From: Streptomyces sp. CBMA291
Lineage (GTDB): Bacteria; Actinomycetota; Actinomycetes; Streptomycetales; Streptomycetaceae
DNA length: 59,964 bases
Direction: 5' to 3'
Assembly (NCBI RefSeq): GCF_014596525.1
Contig: NZ_MSJP01000036.1
Coordinates: 1 to 59,964 of the forward strand
A program made the position numbers and the translations under genes. Every line of letters begins with the position of its first letter. Within the stretch, counting starts at the first letter, position 1. Positions 27,000-35,874 of this stretch are shown one piece after another. The notes under the pieces were generated by a model. It ran no database searches, was not told where the DNA came from, and saw only the letters and a list, made by a program, of their open reading frames with translations.

Positions 27000-27896
27000 G
27001 TGGATGGTACGGACCCGATCGCCGAGGGTGACGCCGACGCCTTGTTCGTGCTCACTGCGGCGCTTCTGACACCCGCGCGCTTCCCGAGCGTGCTCGGCGA
27101 CGACTATCCGGCGGCCTGTGCCGCGCTGGGGCTCGCGCCGTACGCGGAGGGGTACGGGTTGCTGTTCGGGCAGGACGGGCTCGGGGCGCGCTGGACGGTG
27201 GTCGTGGACGACGTGCCGCTGGTCGCGGTCGCCATCGCCTCCTGGGACTGCGGCATGGCCTACGACCTGTCGCCCGACGAGCGTGCGGTGGTCGCCGGGC
27301 TGCCGGGCTGGCCGCTTCCCGTGGCGACGCACGCGCCGGGGGTGCCCGCGCCTCACGATCCGGAACCCGAGGAGGGCGATCCCGCTCCGCTGGTGCCGCC
27401 CTCCGGCGAGGTCTGGGGGCCCGCTCAGCGCCGTCTGGGCGCCGACGAGGTGGCGCGCCAGTGGTCGCTCTGGCGGGCCCGGGTGGACGAGGACGGGACT
27501 CTCGGTCGGCCCGGTGCCGTCGACGGCACCCTCTCGTCCGCCGCCCCCACCGTTGCCGTCCCTTTCCTCTCGTCCGCCGTCCCCGTCACGGGTGTCCCGG
27601 CCGCCCCTGCGCCCGCTCCCGACCCCTACGCCGGTGTCCGAGAGGCGCTCGATCAGCTCCGCCGCTATCTCAGGGAGCCGCCTCCGGTCGGCCGGGTGCG
27701 GTCCGACGCGGAGCCGGACGGGGGCGGACGGACACTGCGGGCCGACGGTCCCGGCTGGTCTCTGGTGGCCCGGAGTGACGACATGGCCTTCGTCCTCCTC
27801 GACGAACTGCCCCGCGAGGTACTTCCGGTGGCCCGGGGAGCCCGGCTGCCCGCCCTGCTCGCGGGGCTCGACGCGATGGCCGTTCGCCAGTCCTGA
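27000..27896 (+). CDS. Hypothetical protein, 298 aa
   Basis: An acidic protein I do not recognise. The N-terminal part (about 1-100) has an alpha/beta pattern (ALFVLTAALLTPARFPSVLGDDY; WTVVVDDVPLVAVAIASWDCG). The centre (110-215) is Pro/Ala/Val-rich and probably disordered. The C-terminal part (RTLRADGPGWSLVARSDDMAFVLLDELP) looks like a second small beta domain. No motifs for catalysis, membranes or export are visible. GTG codons at 26997 and 27000 are both possible; 27000 has the better spacing from GGGAGG. It stands alone before a pyrimidine-rich gap. Confidence 0.65.
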   Translation: MDGTDPIAEGDADALFVLTAALLTPARFPSVLGDDYPAACAALGLAPYAEGYGLLFGQDGLGARWTVVVDDVPLVAVAIASWDCGMAYDLSPDERAVVAGLPGWPLPVATHAPGVPAPHDPEPEEGDPAPLVPPSGEVWGPAQRRLGADEVARQWSLWRARVDEDGTLGRPGAVDGTLSSAAPTVAVPFLSSAVPVTGVPAAPAPAPDPYAGVREALDQLRRYLREPPPVGRVRSDAEPDGGGRTLRADGPGWSLVARSDDMAFVLLDELPREVLPVARGARLPALLAGLDAMAVRQS

Positions 27897-28088
27897 ACGG
27901 CCCCTCCCACTCGCCCCTCCCACTCTCCGCTCCCGCTCTGCCTCCCCACTCGTCCGCCTGCTCGGAGGGAGTCATCGCGCCCCATAGGAAACCGGTCGGT
28001 GATGTGGGCCGAAGCCATGGCCCGGAGGTGGGTGTGCGCCGCACGATGTGGCGCCCACCTCTTCCCCTCGTCCCACCGGAGGCCCGCC

Positions 28089-29465
28089 ATGCGCCTGTTC
28101 CCAGGCGTCTCCCTGCTCGCCGCACTCCTGACCGGGGTCACCGTCCTCGCTCCCGCGAGCCCCGCCGGGGCACAGGAACGGACCGCCGGGCACTGCGCCC
28201 GGCAGGACCGGCTCCGCGTTCCCGGAGCCGAACACCAGCAGTCCGCCTGTCTGGGCGACCTGACGACCACCGGGCTCGCCGGGACCCCGTACACCGACAC
28301 GGCGGACCAGGCCGGTCTGGCCGCGCGGGCGACCCGTACCCCCTCGGGTGTGCCGGGGGTCCAGATCGACGGCTACTTCCCCGACGACTCGCACCTCAAC
28401 GCCACCCACGGTTGGGCGCACGACGCACAGTTCGTCATCCGGCTGCCCGACCACTGGAACGGCGGACTCGTCGTCACGGGCGCGCCGGGTACCCGTCGGC
28501 AATACGCGACGGACGTGCTGATCTCCGACCAGGTCCTGGCCCAGGGCTACGCCTACGCCGCCACCGACAAGGGCAACACCGGTCCGGACTTCTTCACGGA
28601 CGGCCGAAAGCCGGGGGACGCGGTCGCCGAGTGGAACCGTCGGGTGACCGAGCTGACCCTGGCCGCCCGGCAGGCCGTACGGCAGCGCTACGGCCGGGCC
28701 CCCGGGCGGACGTACATGACGGGCATCTCCAATGGCGGCTATCTGACGCGCTGGCAGCTGGAGAACCGGCCCGAGCTGTACGACGGCGGGGTCGACTGGG
28801 AGGGGGTGCTGTGGACGGCGCAGGGGCCGAACCCGTTCGCGAGTCTGCCCGTGACGGTGGCCCGGTCGCTGGGCCGGGCCACTGACGAGGATCTGATCCG
28901 GGCGGGCTTCGCGCCCGGATCGCAGTTCCTGTGGCCGTACCACGAGAAGGTCTACTGGGGGCTGACGCAGAAGGTCTTCCGGGCCGAGTTCGACCCGTCG
29001 TACGATCCGGCGTGCCCCGGTACCACGGCCGGCGGCACCACTGAGCAGATCTTCGCGCCCTGTGCCTCGGATGCCTCGTACGACTACGCCAGGCGTCCCG
29101 CCGCCGTCCACCGCGCGGTGGCGCGGGTCTCGCTCACGGGCAGGATCGGCAAGCCGCTCATCACGCTCCACGGGGATCTGGACACCCTGCTGCCCATCGG
29201 CACCGATTCGGATGTGTACGCGCGGATGATCGACGGTCAGGGCCGGGGCGGGCTGCACCGGTACTACACGGTGCGGGGCGGCACGCACTCCGACGGTCTG
29301 TACGACACGTATCCGGAGCGGCTGCGGCCGATCCTGCCGTGCTACCGCTCCGCGTTCGACGCGCTGACCCGCTGGGTCGAACGGGGTGCGGAGCCTCCCC
29401 GGGACCGGACGATCGACCGGCCCGTCGGCGGTGACCCGGTCAACTCCTGTTCGCTGAAGGACTGA
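28089..29465 (+). CDS. Secreted tannase/feruloyl-esterase-like hydrolase
   Basis: A 458-residue secreted alpha/beta hydrolase. The signal peptide is MRLFPGVSLLAALLTGVTVLAP with a likely cut after SPAGAQ. The nucleophile motif is GISNGG (within TYMTGISNGGYLTRW), with an acid in HGDLDTLLP and His in GGTHSDGLY. The overall order and ALAQGYAYAATDKGNTG-like segment resemble the tannase/feruloyl esterase and 3-hydroxybutyrate oligomer hydrolase groups, so it probably cleaves esters of plant phenolics or polyesters. Cys residues are distributed for disulfides. The ATG at 28089 follows GGAGG and precedes the signal peptide directly; upstream ATGs would bury it. Confidence 0.8.
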   Translation: MRLFPGVSLLAALLTGVTVLAPASPAGAQERTAGHCARQDRLRVPGAEHQQSACLGDLTTTGLAGTPYTDTADQAGLAARATRTPSGVPGVQIDGYFPDDSHLNATHGWAHDAQFVIRLPDHWNGGLVVTGAPGTRRQYATDVLISDQVLAQGYAYAATDKGNTGPDFFTDGRKPGDAVAEWNRRVTELTLAARQAVRQRYGRAPGRTYMTGISNGGYLTRWQLENRPELYDGGVDWEGVLWTAQGPNPFASLPVTVARSLGRATDEDLIRAGFAPGSQFLWPYHEKVYWGLTQKVFRAEFDPSYDPACPGTTAGGTTEQIFAPCASDASYDYARRPAAVHRAVARVSLTGRIGKPLITLHGDLDTLLPIGTDSDVYARMIDGQGRGGLHRYYTVRGGTHSDGLYDTYPERLRPILPCYRSAFDALTRWVERGAEPPRDRTIDRPVGGDPVNSCSLKD

Positions 29466-29473
29466 ACCGGTCC

Positions 29474-29507
29474 CCTGTCGGGTTCGGGTGATGCCGAACG
29501 GGGCAGG
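29474..29507. terminator. Hairpin between convergent genes
   Basis: An inner perfect stem, GTTCGG/CCGAAC (29482-29487 with 29494-29499), and an outer CCTG/CAGG (29474-29507) lie in the 61-base gap between the esterase and MOSC stops. Confidence 0.5.
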
Positions 29508-29526
29508 TGCCGCTCTTCCGCCGGGT

Positions 29527-30072
29527 TCAGACCCGTTCCAGCGGGCGGTGCGGGCCCTCGGGCAGTTCGGCGCGGATCGGGTCGCCGGGTCGGATCTCGC
29601 CGCCGGTGCGGACGATGCCCATGATCCCGGCTTTGCGGACGATCTCGCCGTTCTCGTCCCGGCCGAGGACCTGCTTGAGGAGCCCGTGGCGGAAGTTGTC
29701 GATCTGGGCACACGGGTTGCGCAGACCGGTGACCTCGACGACGGCGTCGGCGCCGAGGTACAGCAGAGCCCCGGTCGGCAGAGCGAGGAGGTCGATGCCC
29801 CGGGTGGTGACGTTCTCGCCGAGGTCGCCGGGGGCCACCTCGAAGCCCGCGCCCGCGACCTCGTCGAACAGTTCGGCGTGGATGAGGTGGACCTGGCGCA
29901 GATTGGGGCGGGTCGGGTCCTGGGCGACACGGGAGCGGTGCTTGACGGTCACGCCCGCGTGGACGTCGCCCTCCACACCGAGCCCGGCGAGGAGGGTGAT
30001 GCTCTCCCGGTTGGGTTTGGTGAACGAGTAGTCACCGTTGCTGCTGACTGTGGTGACCGTTGCGTCGCTCAT
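29527..30072 (-). CDS. MOSC domain-containing protein
   Basis: A 181-residue stand-alone MOSC protein. It has LLAGLGVEGDVHAG at the N-terminal side, the GENVTTRGIDLLALP segment, and the conserved cysteine in TGLRNPCAQIDNF. MOSC proteins carry a sulfur on this Cys or bind molybdenum cofactor and take part in Mo-cofactor sulfuration or in reductase systems such as YiiM/MARC. The ATG at 30072 is preferred to one ten codons upstream, which lacks a ribosome site. The partner enzyme is not in this window. Confidence 0.9.
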   Translation of the reverse strand: MSDATVTTVSSNGDYSFTKPNRESITLLAGLGVEGDVHAGVTVKHRSRVAQDPTRPNLRQVHLIHAELFDEVAGAGFEVAPGDLGENVTTRGIDLLALPTGALLYLGADAVVEVTGLRNPCAQIDNFRHGLLKQVLGRDENGEIVRKAGIMGIVRTGGEIRPGDPIRAELPEGPHRPLERV

Positions 30073-30132
30073 GAGGAGCCCCCTCGTCGAACCGATGATC
30101 ACATCGGTGGTGGTGAGTGATCCTGCTCGACC

Positions 30133-31257
30133 CTACTCCGCCCCCTCGGACCGCAGCGGGGCCCCCACCTCGTGCAGATGCCCGAGGGCCTCACGGTACG
30201 AGTCCACGAAGCCGGTCTCCGTGTACGGGACGCCCAGGGCGGCGCAGTGCGCGCGTACGGCGGACTGGGCGAGTCGCAGGTGCGGGCGGGGCATGCTCGG
30301 GAAGAGGTGGTGCTCGATCTGGTAGTTGAGACCACCGAGGAACCAGTCGGTCAGCGCCCCGCCCCGGATGTTGCGCGAGGTGAGCACCTGGCGTCGGAGG
30401 TGACCCCAGCTGTCGCCGTCCGGGTGCTCGTCGGGACGTTCCATGCCCTTGTGGTTGGGGGCGAAGGCCATGCCCAGGTGCACCCCGAAGAGCATGTGGT
30501 GGAGCAGGGCGAAGGCGAGTGCCTGGGCGGGGGTGAGGAAGGCGAACAGCAGGGCCGTGTACCCCGTGAAGTGAGCGAGCAGGAGGCCGCCTTCGACGAA
30601 CCGTTCACGCCGGGTGCGGCAGGGGCCGTCCTGTGCGAGCAGGGAGCGCACCCCGTACACCTTGAGCGCGATGCCCTCCAGGGTCGTCAGGGGGAAGAAG
30701 AGCCGGGCCTGGTGGCGGGTGAGGAAGCCGCGCAGTCCGGTGCGGCCGGTGGTCTGGTGCTCGGCGAAGACGAGGATGTCGGCGGCGACGTCCGGGTCCT
30801 TGTCGAGGTGATTGGGGTGGGCGTGGTGGCGGTTGTGCTTGTCGTTCCACCAGTCCCGGCTCATGCCCAGGAGAAGGTTGGCATGTACGAGTTGGACGAT
30901 CCGGCCGATCCTGCGGTCGGTGGTGATCTGGGCGTGGCCGGCGTCGTGGCCGACGAAGGCGACGCGGGCGGAGAGCAGGGCGAGGGGTACGGCGAGCGGC
31001 AGGGCCCACCAGGAAGGGCCGGTCAGGGCGAGCCCGGCGACCACGGCGGCGATGCCGAGCAGGTTGACCGCGATGCCGCGGGTGTACCACCAGGGGCGGC
31101 GTTCGAGGAGTCCCTGTTCCCTGACCACGCGCAGGAGCGGGGCGAACTCGCTGCCGGTCCTGGCGGCAGGGGGCGTGACGACGGGGGCGGACGCCGCACC
31201 GGGGGCGGTTGCCAGGACGGGTGTGACGGCCGGTGGCGGAACAGTGGCCTGGGACAT
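30133..31257 (-). CDS. Membrane fatty-acid desaturase
   Basis: A 374-residue integral membrane di-iron desaturase. The three histidine boxes are HDAGH, HNRHHAHPN and QIEHH (in NYQIEHHLFPSMPR). The glutamine-containing third box is typical of front-end-type acyl desaturases. Two membrane pairs flank box 1 and a second block (TGYTALLFAFLTPAQALAFALL) precedes box 3. It introduces a double bond into an acyl chain of membrane lipid, using oxygen and electrons from a ferredoxin or cytochrome. No cytochrome b5 domain is fused. Monocistronic; it diverges from the helicase operon. Confidence 0.9.
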   Translation of the reverse strand: MSQATVPPPAVTPVLATAPGAASAPVVTPPAARTGSEFAPLLRVVREQGLLERRPWWYTRGIAVNLLGIAAVVAGLALTGPSWWALPLAVPLALLSARVAFVGHDAGHAQITTDRRIGRIVQLVHANLLLGMSRDWWNDKHNRHHAHPNHLDKDPDVAADILVFAEHQTTGRTGLRGFLTRHQARLFFPLTTLEGIALKVYGVRSLLAQDGPCRTRRERFVEGGLLLAHFTGYTALLFAFLTPAQALAFALLHHMLFGVHLGMAFAPNHKGMERPDEHPDGDSWGHLRRQVLTSRNIRGGALTDWFLGGLNYQIEHHLFPSMPRPHLRLAQSAVRAHCAALGVPYTETGFVDSYREALGHLHEVGAPLRSEGAE

Positions 31258-31525
31258 GGCGGGGCTCCGGGTTCTGTGGGTGAAACGGTCGGTGGGCGCC
31301 TACCGAGAACGTACGGAGAAGGGGTCGGTTCGAGCCATGGCGTCACCACCCGGCCCGCGCCGGGGGCACGCCGGGGGCGGAGGGTAGGGAGATCCCCCGG
31401 TCGTTTTCCGCCACTTCCTTCCCGCCATCAGTCGTGACGGGGATCACAGGTCGACCGTCTGCATGAAATCGGGGGCGCGGGGTATCCTCGGCCGCTCAGT
31501 CTTCAGGTAGTCAAATTTGAGGAAT

Positions 31526-34525
31526 GTGTTGTCACTGTCGCCCGGACTCGACGATCCGACCCGCGAACCCTCCCGTGAAACCGCCCTCGACCCGGCCCAG
31601 GAGCCGGACCGCGCACTCGTCCGCCACTCCGCCGTCCTCCTCCCCGCCGACCCGCCCCGGGCCGGCCGGATCGCCTTCTGGGCACCGGACGGCGAGCCGC
31701 TGCCCGACCTTCCGTACGGCACCACCGAGCTGACGGTCGTGGACGGCGCCACCCTCAAGGCCGTGGCCGTCCCGGCGTACGCCCTCCCCGTACGGGACGC
31801 CTTGCCGCTGCTCATCCGTGCCCGGTTCGCCGACACCGCCTCGCCCGCCGCCGCCTTCTGGGGCGCCGCCACGCTCCTCGCCCTCGGCTTCCTCGCCCGG
31901 GGGCTGATCCTGCCCGGCCTCACCCCCGGCGACCACGACGCCTGGCGGGCGGGGCCGCTGGGCCCCGACGAGCTGGCGGAACTCCGTACGCTCGCCGCTT
32001 CGATGCCGCCCACCGCCCATGCCGTACCCTTGCCGCCCTCGACGGCGGACGGCGCGCCGTTCCTGCCCGAACCCGAGGCGCTGCTCCGGTCCTTCGTCGA
32101 CGCGGTCGCGGACGTCCTGCCCCGCACTCCCGCGGCTCCGCTCGCGGCCGGTGGGGCCGCCTTCGCCGACTCCGCCACCGAAGCGTCCCGGCCCGTCCCC
32201 GAACACCGGGCCTGGGCCGCCGACGTGGCGGCCGTGCACGACGCCGGGGTACGGCTCTCGCTCCGGCTCGAACTGCCCGGCTTCACCTCCGCGTCGCGCG
32301 AGGCGCCCGCCTTCCGGGCCGTCCTGCAACTGCACGACGTCGCCGATCCCGCGCTTGTCGCGGACGCGGCCGAGGTGTGGGCGGGCGCCGGACGCACCGC
32401 GGCGGCGTTCGGCCCCCGGGCCCGGATGGACGCTCTGCTCTCCCTGCGGCGTGCCGCCCGCGCCTGGCCCCCGCTGGCCCCGCTGCTCTCGGCCGCCGTG
32501 CCGGACACCGTCGAACTCGCCGACGAGGACGTCGCGGAACTCCTCGGCCCGGCGGGCCCCGCCCTCGCAACGGCCGGGGTCCAGGTGCACTGGCCGCGTG
32601 AACTGGGCGACCGGCTCACCGCGAGCGCGGTGATCGGCCCGGTGGACGAAGGGCGACCCACCCCCGGAACCGGCCCCGAGGGCGTCACCGCGCACGCCTC
32701 CCCCACGTCCGGGGAGGCCGAAGAGTCCTCCACCGGCTTCGCCGCATCCGGCCTCCCCTCCTTCCTCTCCGCCGACGCCGTGCTGGGCTTCCACTGGCGC
32801 TTCGCCGTGGGCGACCGGGAACTGACCCGGACCGAACTGGACCGGCTCGCCGAAGCCGGACGTCCCCTGGTGCGGCTTCGGGACCGCTGGGTGCTCGTCG
32901 ACCCGGCCGACGTGCGCCGCGCCCGCGACCGGCACGACCGCAAGGTCACTCCTGTGGACGCCCTCTCCGCCGTTCTCACCGGCACCACCGAGGTCGACGG
33001 GCGTACGGTCGAGGTGACGGCGACCGGCCCGCTCGAACGGCTGCGGAAGCGGATCACCGCGCCCGAGGACGCCAGGACCGGGCTCGCCCAGCCCGCCGCG
33101 CTCGCCGCGACCCTGCGCGACTACCAACTGCGCGGGCTCGACTGGCTGCACCGGATGACCTCGCTCGGTCTCGGGGCCTGCCTCGCCGACGACATGGGGC
33201 TCGGCAAGACCATCACCCTGATCGCCCTGCATCTGCACCGGCAGACGGATCCGGACACCGCAGGGCCCGCCCTGGTCGTCTGTCCGACCTCCCTCATGGG
33301 CAACTGGCAGCGCGAGATCGAGAAGTTCGCGCCGGGCACCCCGGTCCGGCGTTTCCACGGCGCCACCCGCACCCTCGACGACCTCCCCCGCGGCGGTTTC
33401 GTCCTCACCACGTACGGCACCATGCGGCTCGACGCGGCGCGGCTCGCCGAGCGAAGCTGGGGACTCGTCGTCGCGGACGAGGCCCAGCACATCAAGAACC
33501 CGTATTCGGCGACGGCCCGGCGACTGCGGACCATCGGCACACGCGCGCGCGTGGCGCTGTCCGGCACGCCGGTGGAGAACAACCTCTCCGAACTGTGGGC
33601 CATCCTCGACTGGACCACACCGGGGCTGCTCGGCGGTCTCGGCGCCTTCAGGACCCGGTTCGCCACCGCCGTGGAAGGCGGTACGGACCCGGCGGCCGCC
33701 GCACGGCTCGCGGCGCTCGTCCGCCCGTTCCTGCTCCGGCGCCGCAAGTCGGACCCCGGCATCGCGCCCGAACTGCCTCCGAAGACCGAGACCGACCGGG
33801 CCGTCTCCCTGACGCCGGAACAGGTCGGCCTGTACGAAGCCGTCGTACGCGAGACGCTCGCGGCCATCGCCGAGGCCGACGGCATGGCCCGCCGGGGACT
33901 CGTCGTGAAGCTCCTCACCGGCCTCAAGCAGATCTGCAACCACCCCGCCCAGTACCTCAAGGAGGAGCGGCCGAACATCGCCGGCCGCTCGGGCAAGCTG
34001 GAACTGCTCGACGAACTCCTCGACACGATCCTCGCCGAGGGCGCCGGCACGCTCGTCTTCACCCAGTACGTCGCCATGGCGCGGCTCCTGGAGACCCATC
34101 TGTCCGCGCGGGGCGTACGGACACAGTTCCTGCACGGCGGCACCCCGGTGGCCGAACGGGAGGCCATGGTCGCCCGCTTCCAGAACGGAGAGGTACCGGT
34201 CTTCCTGCTCTCCCTCAAGGCGGCGGGCACGGGCCTCAACCTCACCCGCGCCGAACACGTGGTGCACTACGACCGCTGGTGGAACCCCGCCGTCGAGGCG
34301 CAGGCCACCGACCGTGCCTACCGGATCGGCCAGGACCGGCCCGTCCAAGTACACCGCCTGATCGCCGAGGGCACGATCGAGGACCGGATCGCGGCCATGC
34401 TCGACCGCAAGCGGGCGTTGGCGGACTCCGTCCTCGGCGCGGGCGGCGACACGCCCCCCGAACTGACCGAACTGACCGACGCCGAGCTGGCGGAGCTCGT
34501 ACGACTGCGAGGGGACGGACGATGA
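31526..34525 (+). CDS. SNF2-family DEAD/DEAH-box helicase
   Basis: A 999-residue SWI2/SNF2 ATPase. The N-terminal 500 residues are an actinobacterial SNF2-associated region. The motor follows, with DDMGLGKT (Walker A, residue about 550), DEAQHIKNP (Walker B), SGTPVENN (motif III), SLKAAGTGLNLT and QATDRAYRIGQ (motifs V and VI). Such proteins translocate on dsDNA and remodel protein-DNA complexes in repair or defence. GTG at 31526 is chosen (GAGGA upstream); TTG at 31529 and 31517 are alternatives. It overlaps the SWIM gene by 4 bases, a partnership seen in many actinomycetes. Confidence 0.9.
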   Translation: MLSLSPGLDDPTREPSRETALDPAQEPDRALVRHSAVLLPADPPRAGRIAFWAPDGEPLPDLPYGTTELTVVDGATLKAVAVPAYALPVRDALPLLIRARFADTASPAAAFWGAATLLALGFLARGLILPGLTPGDHDAWRAGPLGPDELAELRTLAASMPPTAHAVPLPPSTADGAPFLPEPEALLRSFVDAVADVLPRTPAAPLAAGGAAFADSATEASRPVPEHRAWAADVAAVHDAGVRLSLRLELPGFTSASREAPAFRAVLQLHDVADPALVADAAEVWAGAGRTAAAFGPRARMDALLSLRRAARAWPPLAPLLSAAVPDTVELADEDVAELLGPAGPALATAGVQVHWPRELGDRLTASAVIGPVDEGRPTPGTGPEGVTAHASPTSGEAEESSTGFAASGLPSFLSADAVLGFHWRFAVGDRELTRTELDRLAEAGRPLVRLRDRWVLVDPADVRRARDRHDRKVTPVDALSAVLTGTTEVDGRTVEVTATGPLERLRKRITAPEDARTGLAQPAALAATLRDYQLRGLDWLHRMTSLGLGACLADDMGLGKTITLIALHLHRQTDPDTAGPALVVCPTSLMGNWQREIEKFAPGTPVRRFHGATRTLDDLPRGGFVLTTYGTMRLDAARLAERSWGLVVADEAQHIKNPYSATARRLRTIGTRARVALSGTPVENNLSELWAILDWTTPGLLGGLGAFRTRFATAVEGGTDPAAAARLAALVRPFLLRRRKSDPGIAPELPPKTETDRAVSLTPEQVGLYEAVVRETLAAIAEADGMARRGLVVKLLTGLKQICNHPAQYLKEERPNIAGRSGKLELLDELLDTILAEGAGTLVFTQYVAMARLLETHLSARGVRTQFLHGGTPVAEREAMVARFQNGEVPVFLLSLKAAGTGLNLTRAEHVVHYDRWWNPAVEAQATDRAYRIGQDRPVQVHRLIAEGTIEDRIAAMLDRKRALADSVLGAGGDTPPELTELTDAELAELVRLRGDGR

Positions 34526-35874
34526 CCGGCTACGCACACGGGGACGAGGAGCGGACCTTCGCCGCGCTGCCGCCCACTCTCGGCGGCGGTTTCACCCGGA
34601 CCTGGTGGGGCAGGGCGTGGCTCAAGGCGCTTGAGGACACGGCGCTCGACGGGCAGCAGCTCAAGGCGGGGCGCCGGAACGCGCGGGCGGGCGCGGTGGG
34701 TGCCGTGTCGGTGCGGCCCGGCCGGATCACCGCCGTGGTCAAGGACCCCGACGGCACCGCGTACCGGAGCGACGTCCTGGTGCGGGAGTTCGCCGACGAG
34801 GAGTGGGACCGGTTCCTCGACCTGGCCGTGGACAGCGCGGGGCACATCGCGGCGCTCCTCGACCGGGAGATGCCGCCGCACCTCGTGGAGGACGCGGCGG
34901 GGGTGGGGCTCGACCTGCTGCCGGGGATCGGCGATCTCGACCCGGAGTGCGGCTGCGAGGCCTGGGACCACTGCCCGCACACCTCGGCGCTCTGCTACCA
35001 GGTGGCGCGGCTGCTCGACGAGGACCCCTTCGTCCTGCTGCTCCTGCGCGGGCGCGGCGAGCGCGCCCTCGTCGACGAACTCCAGGCGCGCAGTGCCTCG
35101 CGGGCGGCTCATGGTGCGACCGGCGCGGGCGACACGCCGGATGCGGACGGGGACGCCGACCCTGGCGGAATGCCCGGTGTGTCGGCCGAGGAGGCCTACG
35201 CGTGCGGGTTCCTCCTGCCGCCGCTGCCCGAGCCTCCGGCCCTCCCCGGGGCGCCCGGTGCGACGCCGTCGCTGGACACCGAGACGGACCCGGAGCCGGG
35301 AGTGGACCCGACGGCCCTGGAGTTCCTGGCGGCGGACACGGCGGCCCGCGCGTACCGGCTGCTGGCCGATGCGCTGGCGGAGGGGGCGTCCGGGGCGGCG
35401 TTTGCCGGGCCGCCCCTGACGGTCGCCCAGGACGCGGTGCGGCTCGCGGCGGGCTTCCCCGCGTCGTGGATCGCGACCCGGCTCGCCACCGGTTCGGGTC
35501 GGTCTCGGGCGGATCTGGACCTGGCCACGCGCGCGTGGCGGTTCGGCGGCGCCGCCGGTCTCGCCGTACTGGAGGAGGAGTGGACGCCGGACGCCGAGAC
35601 CCTGGCGTGGGCCGGGACCCGACTCGCGGAGTCCTGGGAGGACGACGACCGGCCGGCGCTGCGGCGCGCCGGGGGCGCGCGGTGGACGGCGGTGGGCACG
35701 GAGGCGCAGGTGCGGCTCGGCGCGGACGGGCGCTGGTGGCCTTATGCCAAGTCCGGTGCGCGCTGGTCGCCCGCCGGTCCCCCGGACCGCGATCCGTCGA
35801 CGGCGCTGGCGACCGCCTTCGCCTCGGCCGATACGGGGGTGGGGGCCGGTGGCGCTAGCGGAGTCGGTGGTTGA
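34522..35874 (+). CDS. SWIM zinc-finger protein
   Basis: A 450-residue protein with a SWIM zinc finger of form CxC...CxH at about residues 136-148 (ECGCEAWDHCPH). An N-terminal conserved domain (FTRTWWGRAWLKALEDTALD) and a region of strands lie before it. SWIM domains bind DNA or protein and are commonly partnered with SNF2 helicases. Here the gene begins within the stop of the helicase gene. The C-terminal third is rich in acidic residues and repeats DRPALRRAGG-like helices; its role is unknown. It ends with a 20-base overlap with the convergent septum-formation gene. Confidence 0.87.
   Translation: MTGYAHGDEERTFAALPPTLGGGFTRTWWGRAWLKALEDTALDGQQLKAGRRNARAGAVGAVSVRPGRITAVVKDPDGTAYRSDVLVREFADEEWDRFLDLAVDSAGHIAALLDREMPPHLVEDAAGVGLDLLPGIGDLDPECGCEAWDHCPHTSALCYQVARLLDEDPFVLLLLRGRGERALVDELQARSASRAAHGATGAGDTPDADGDADPGGMPGVSAEEAYACGFLLPPLPEPPALPGAPGATPSLDTETDPEPGVDPTALEFLAADTAARAYRLLADALAEGASGAAFAGPPLTVAQDAVRLAAGFPASWIATRLATGSGRSRADLDLATRAWRFGGAAGLAVLEEEWTPDAETLAWAGTRLAESWEDDDRPALRRAGGARWTAVGTEAQVRLGADGRWWPYAKSGARWSPAGPPDRDPSTALATAFASADTGVGAGGASGVGG

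Noticed and set aside
27897..27975. Triplex-forming or regulatory pyrimidine tract.
   Set aside because: It is only compositionally skewed; no mirror symmetry or conserved element could be shown.
31532..34537. A 1001-codon antisense frame over the helicase gene.
   Set aside because: It is an antisense shadow of a clear SNF2 helicase; its Gly/Arg/Glu-rich translation has no recognisable domain.
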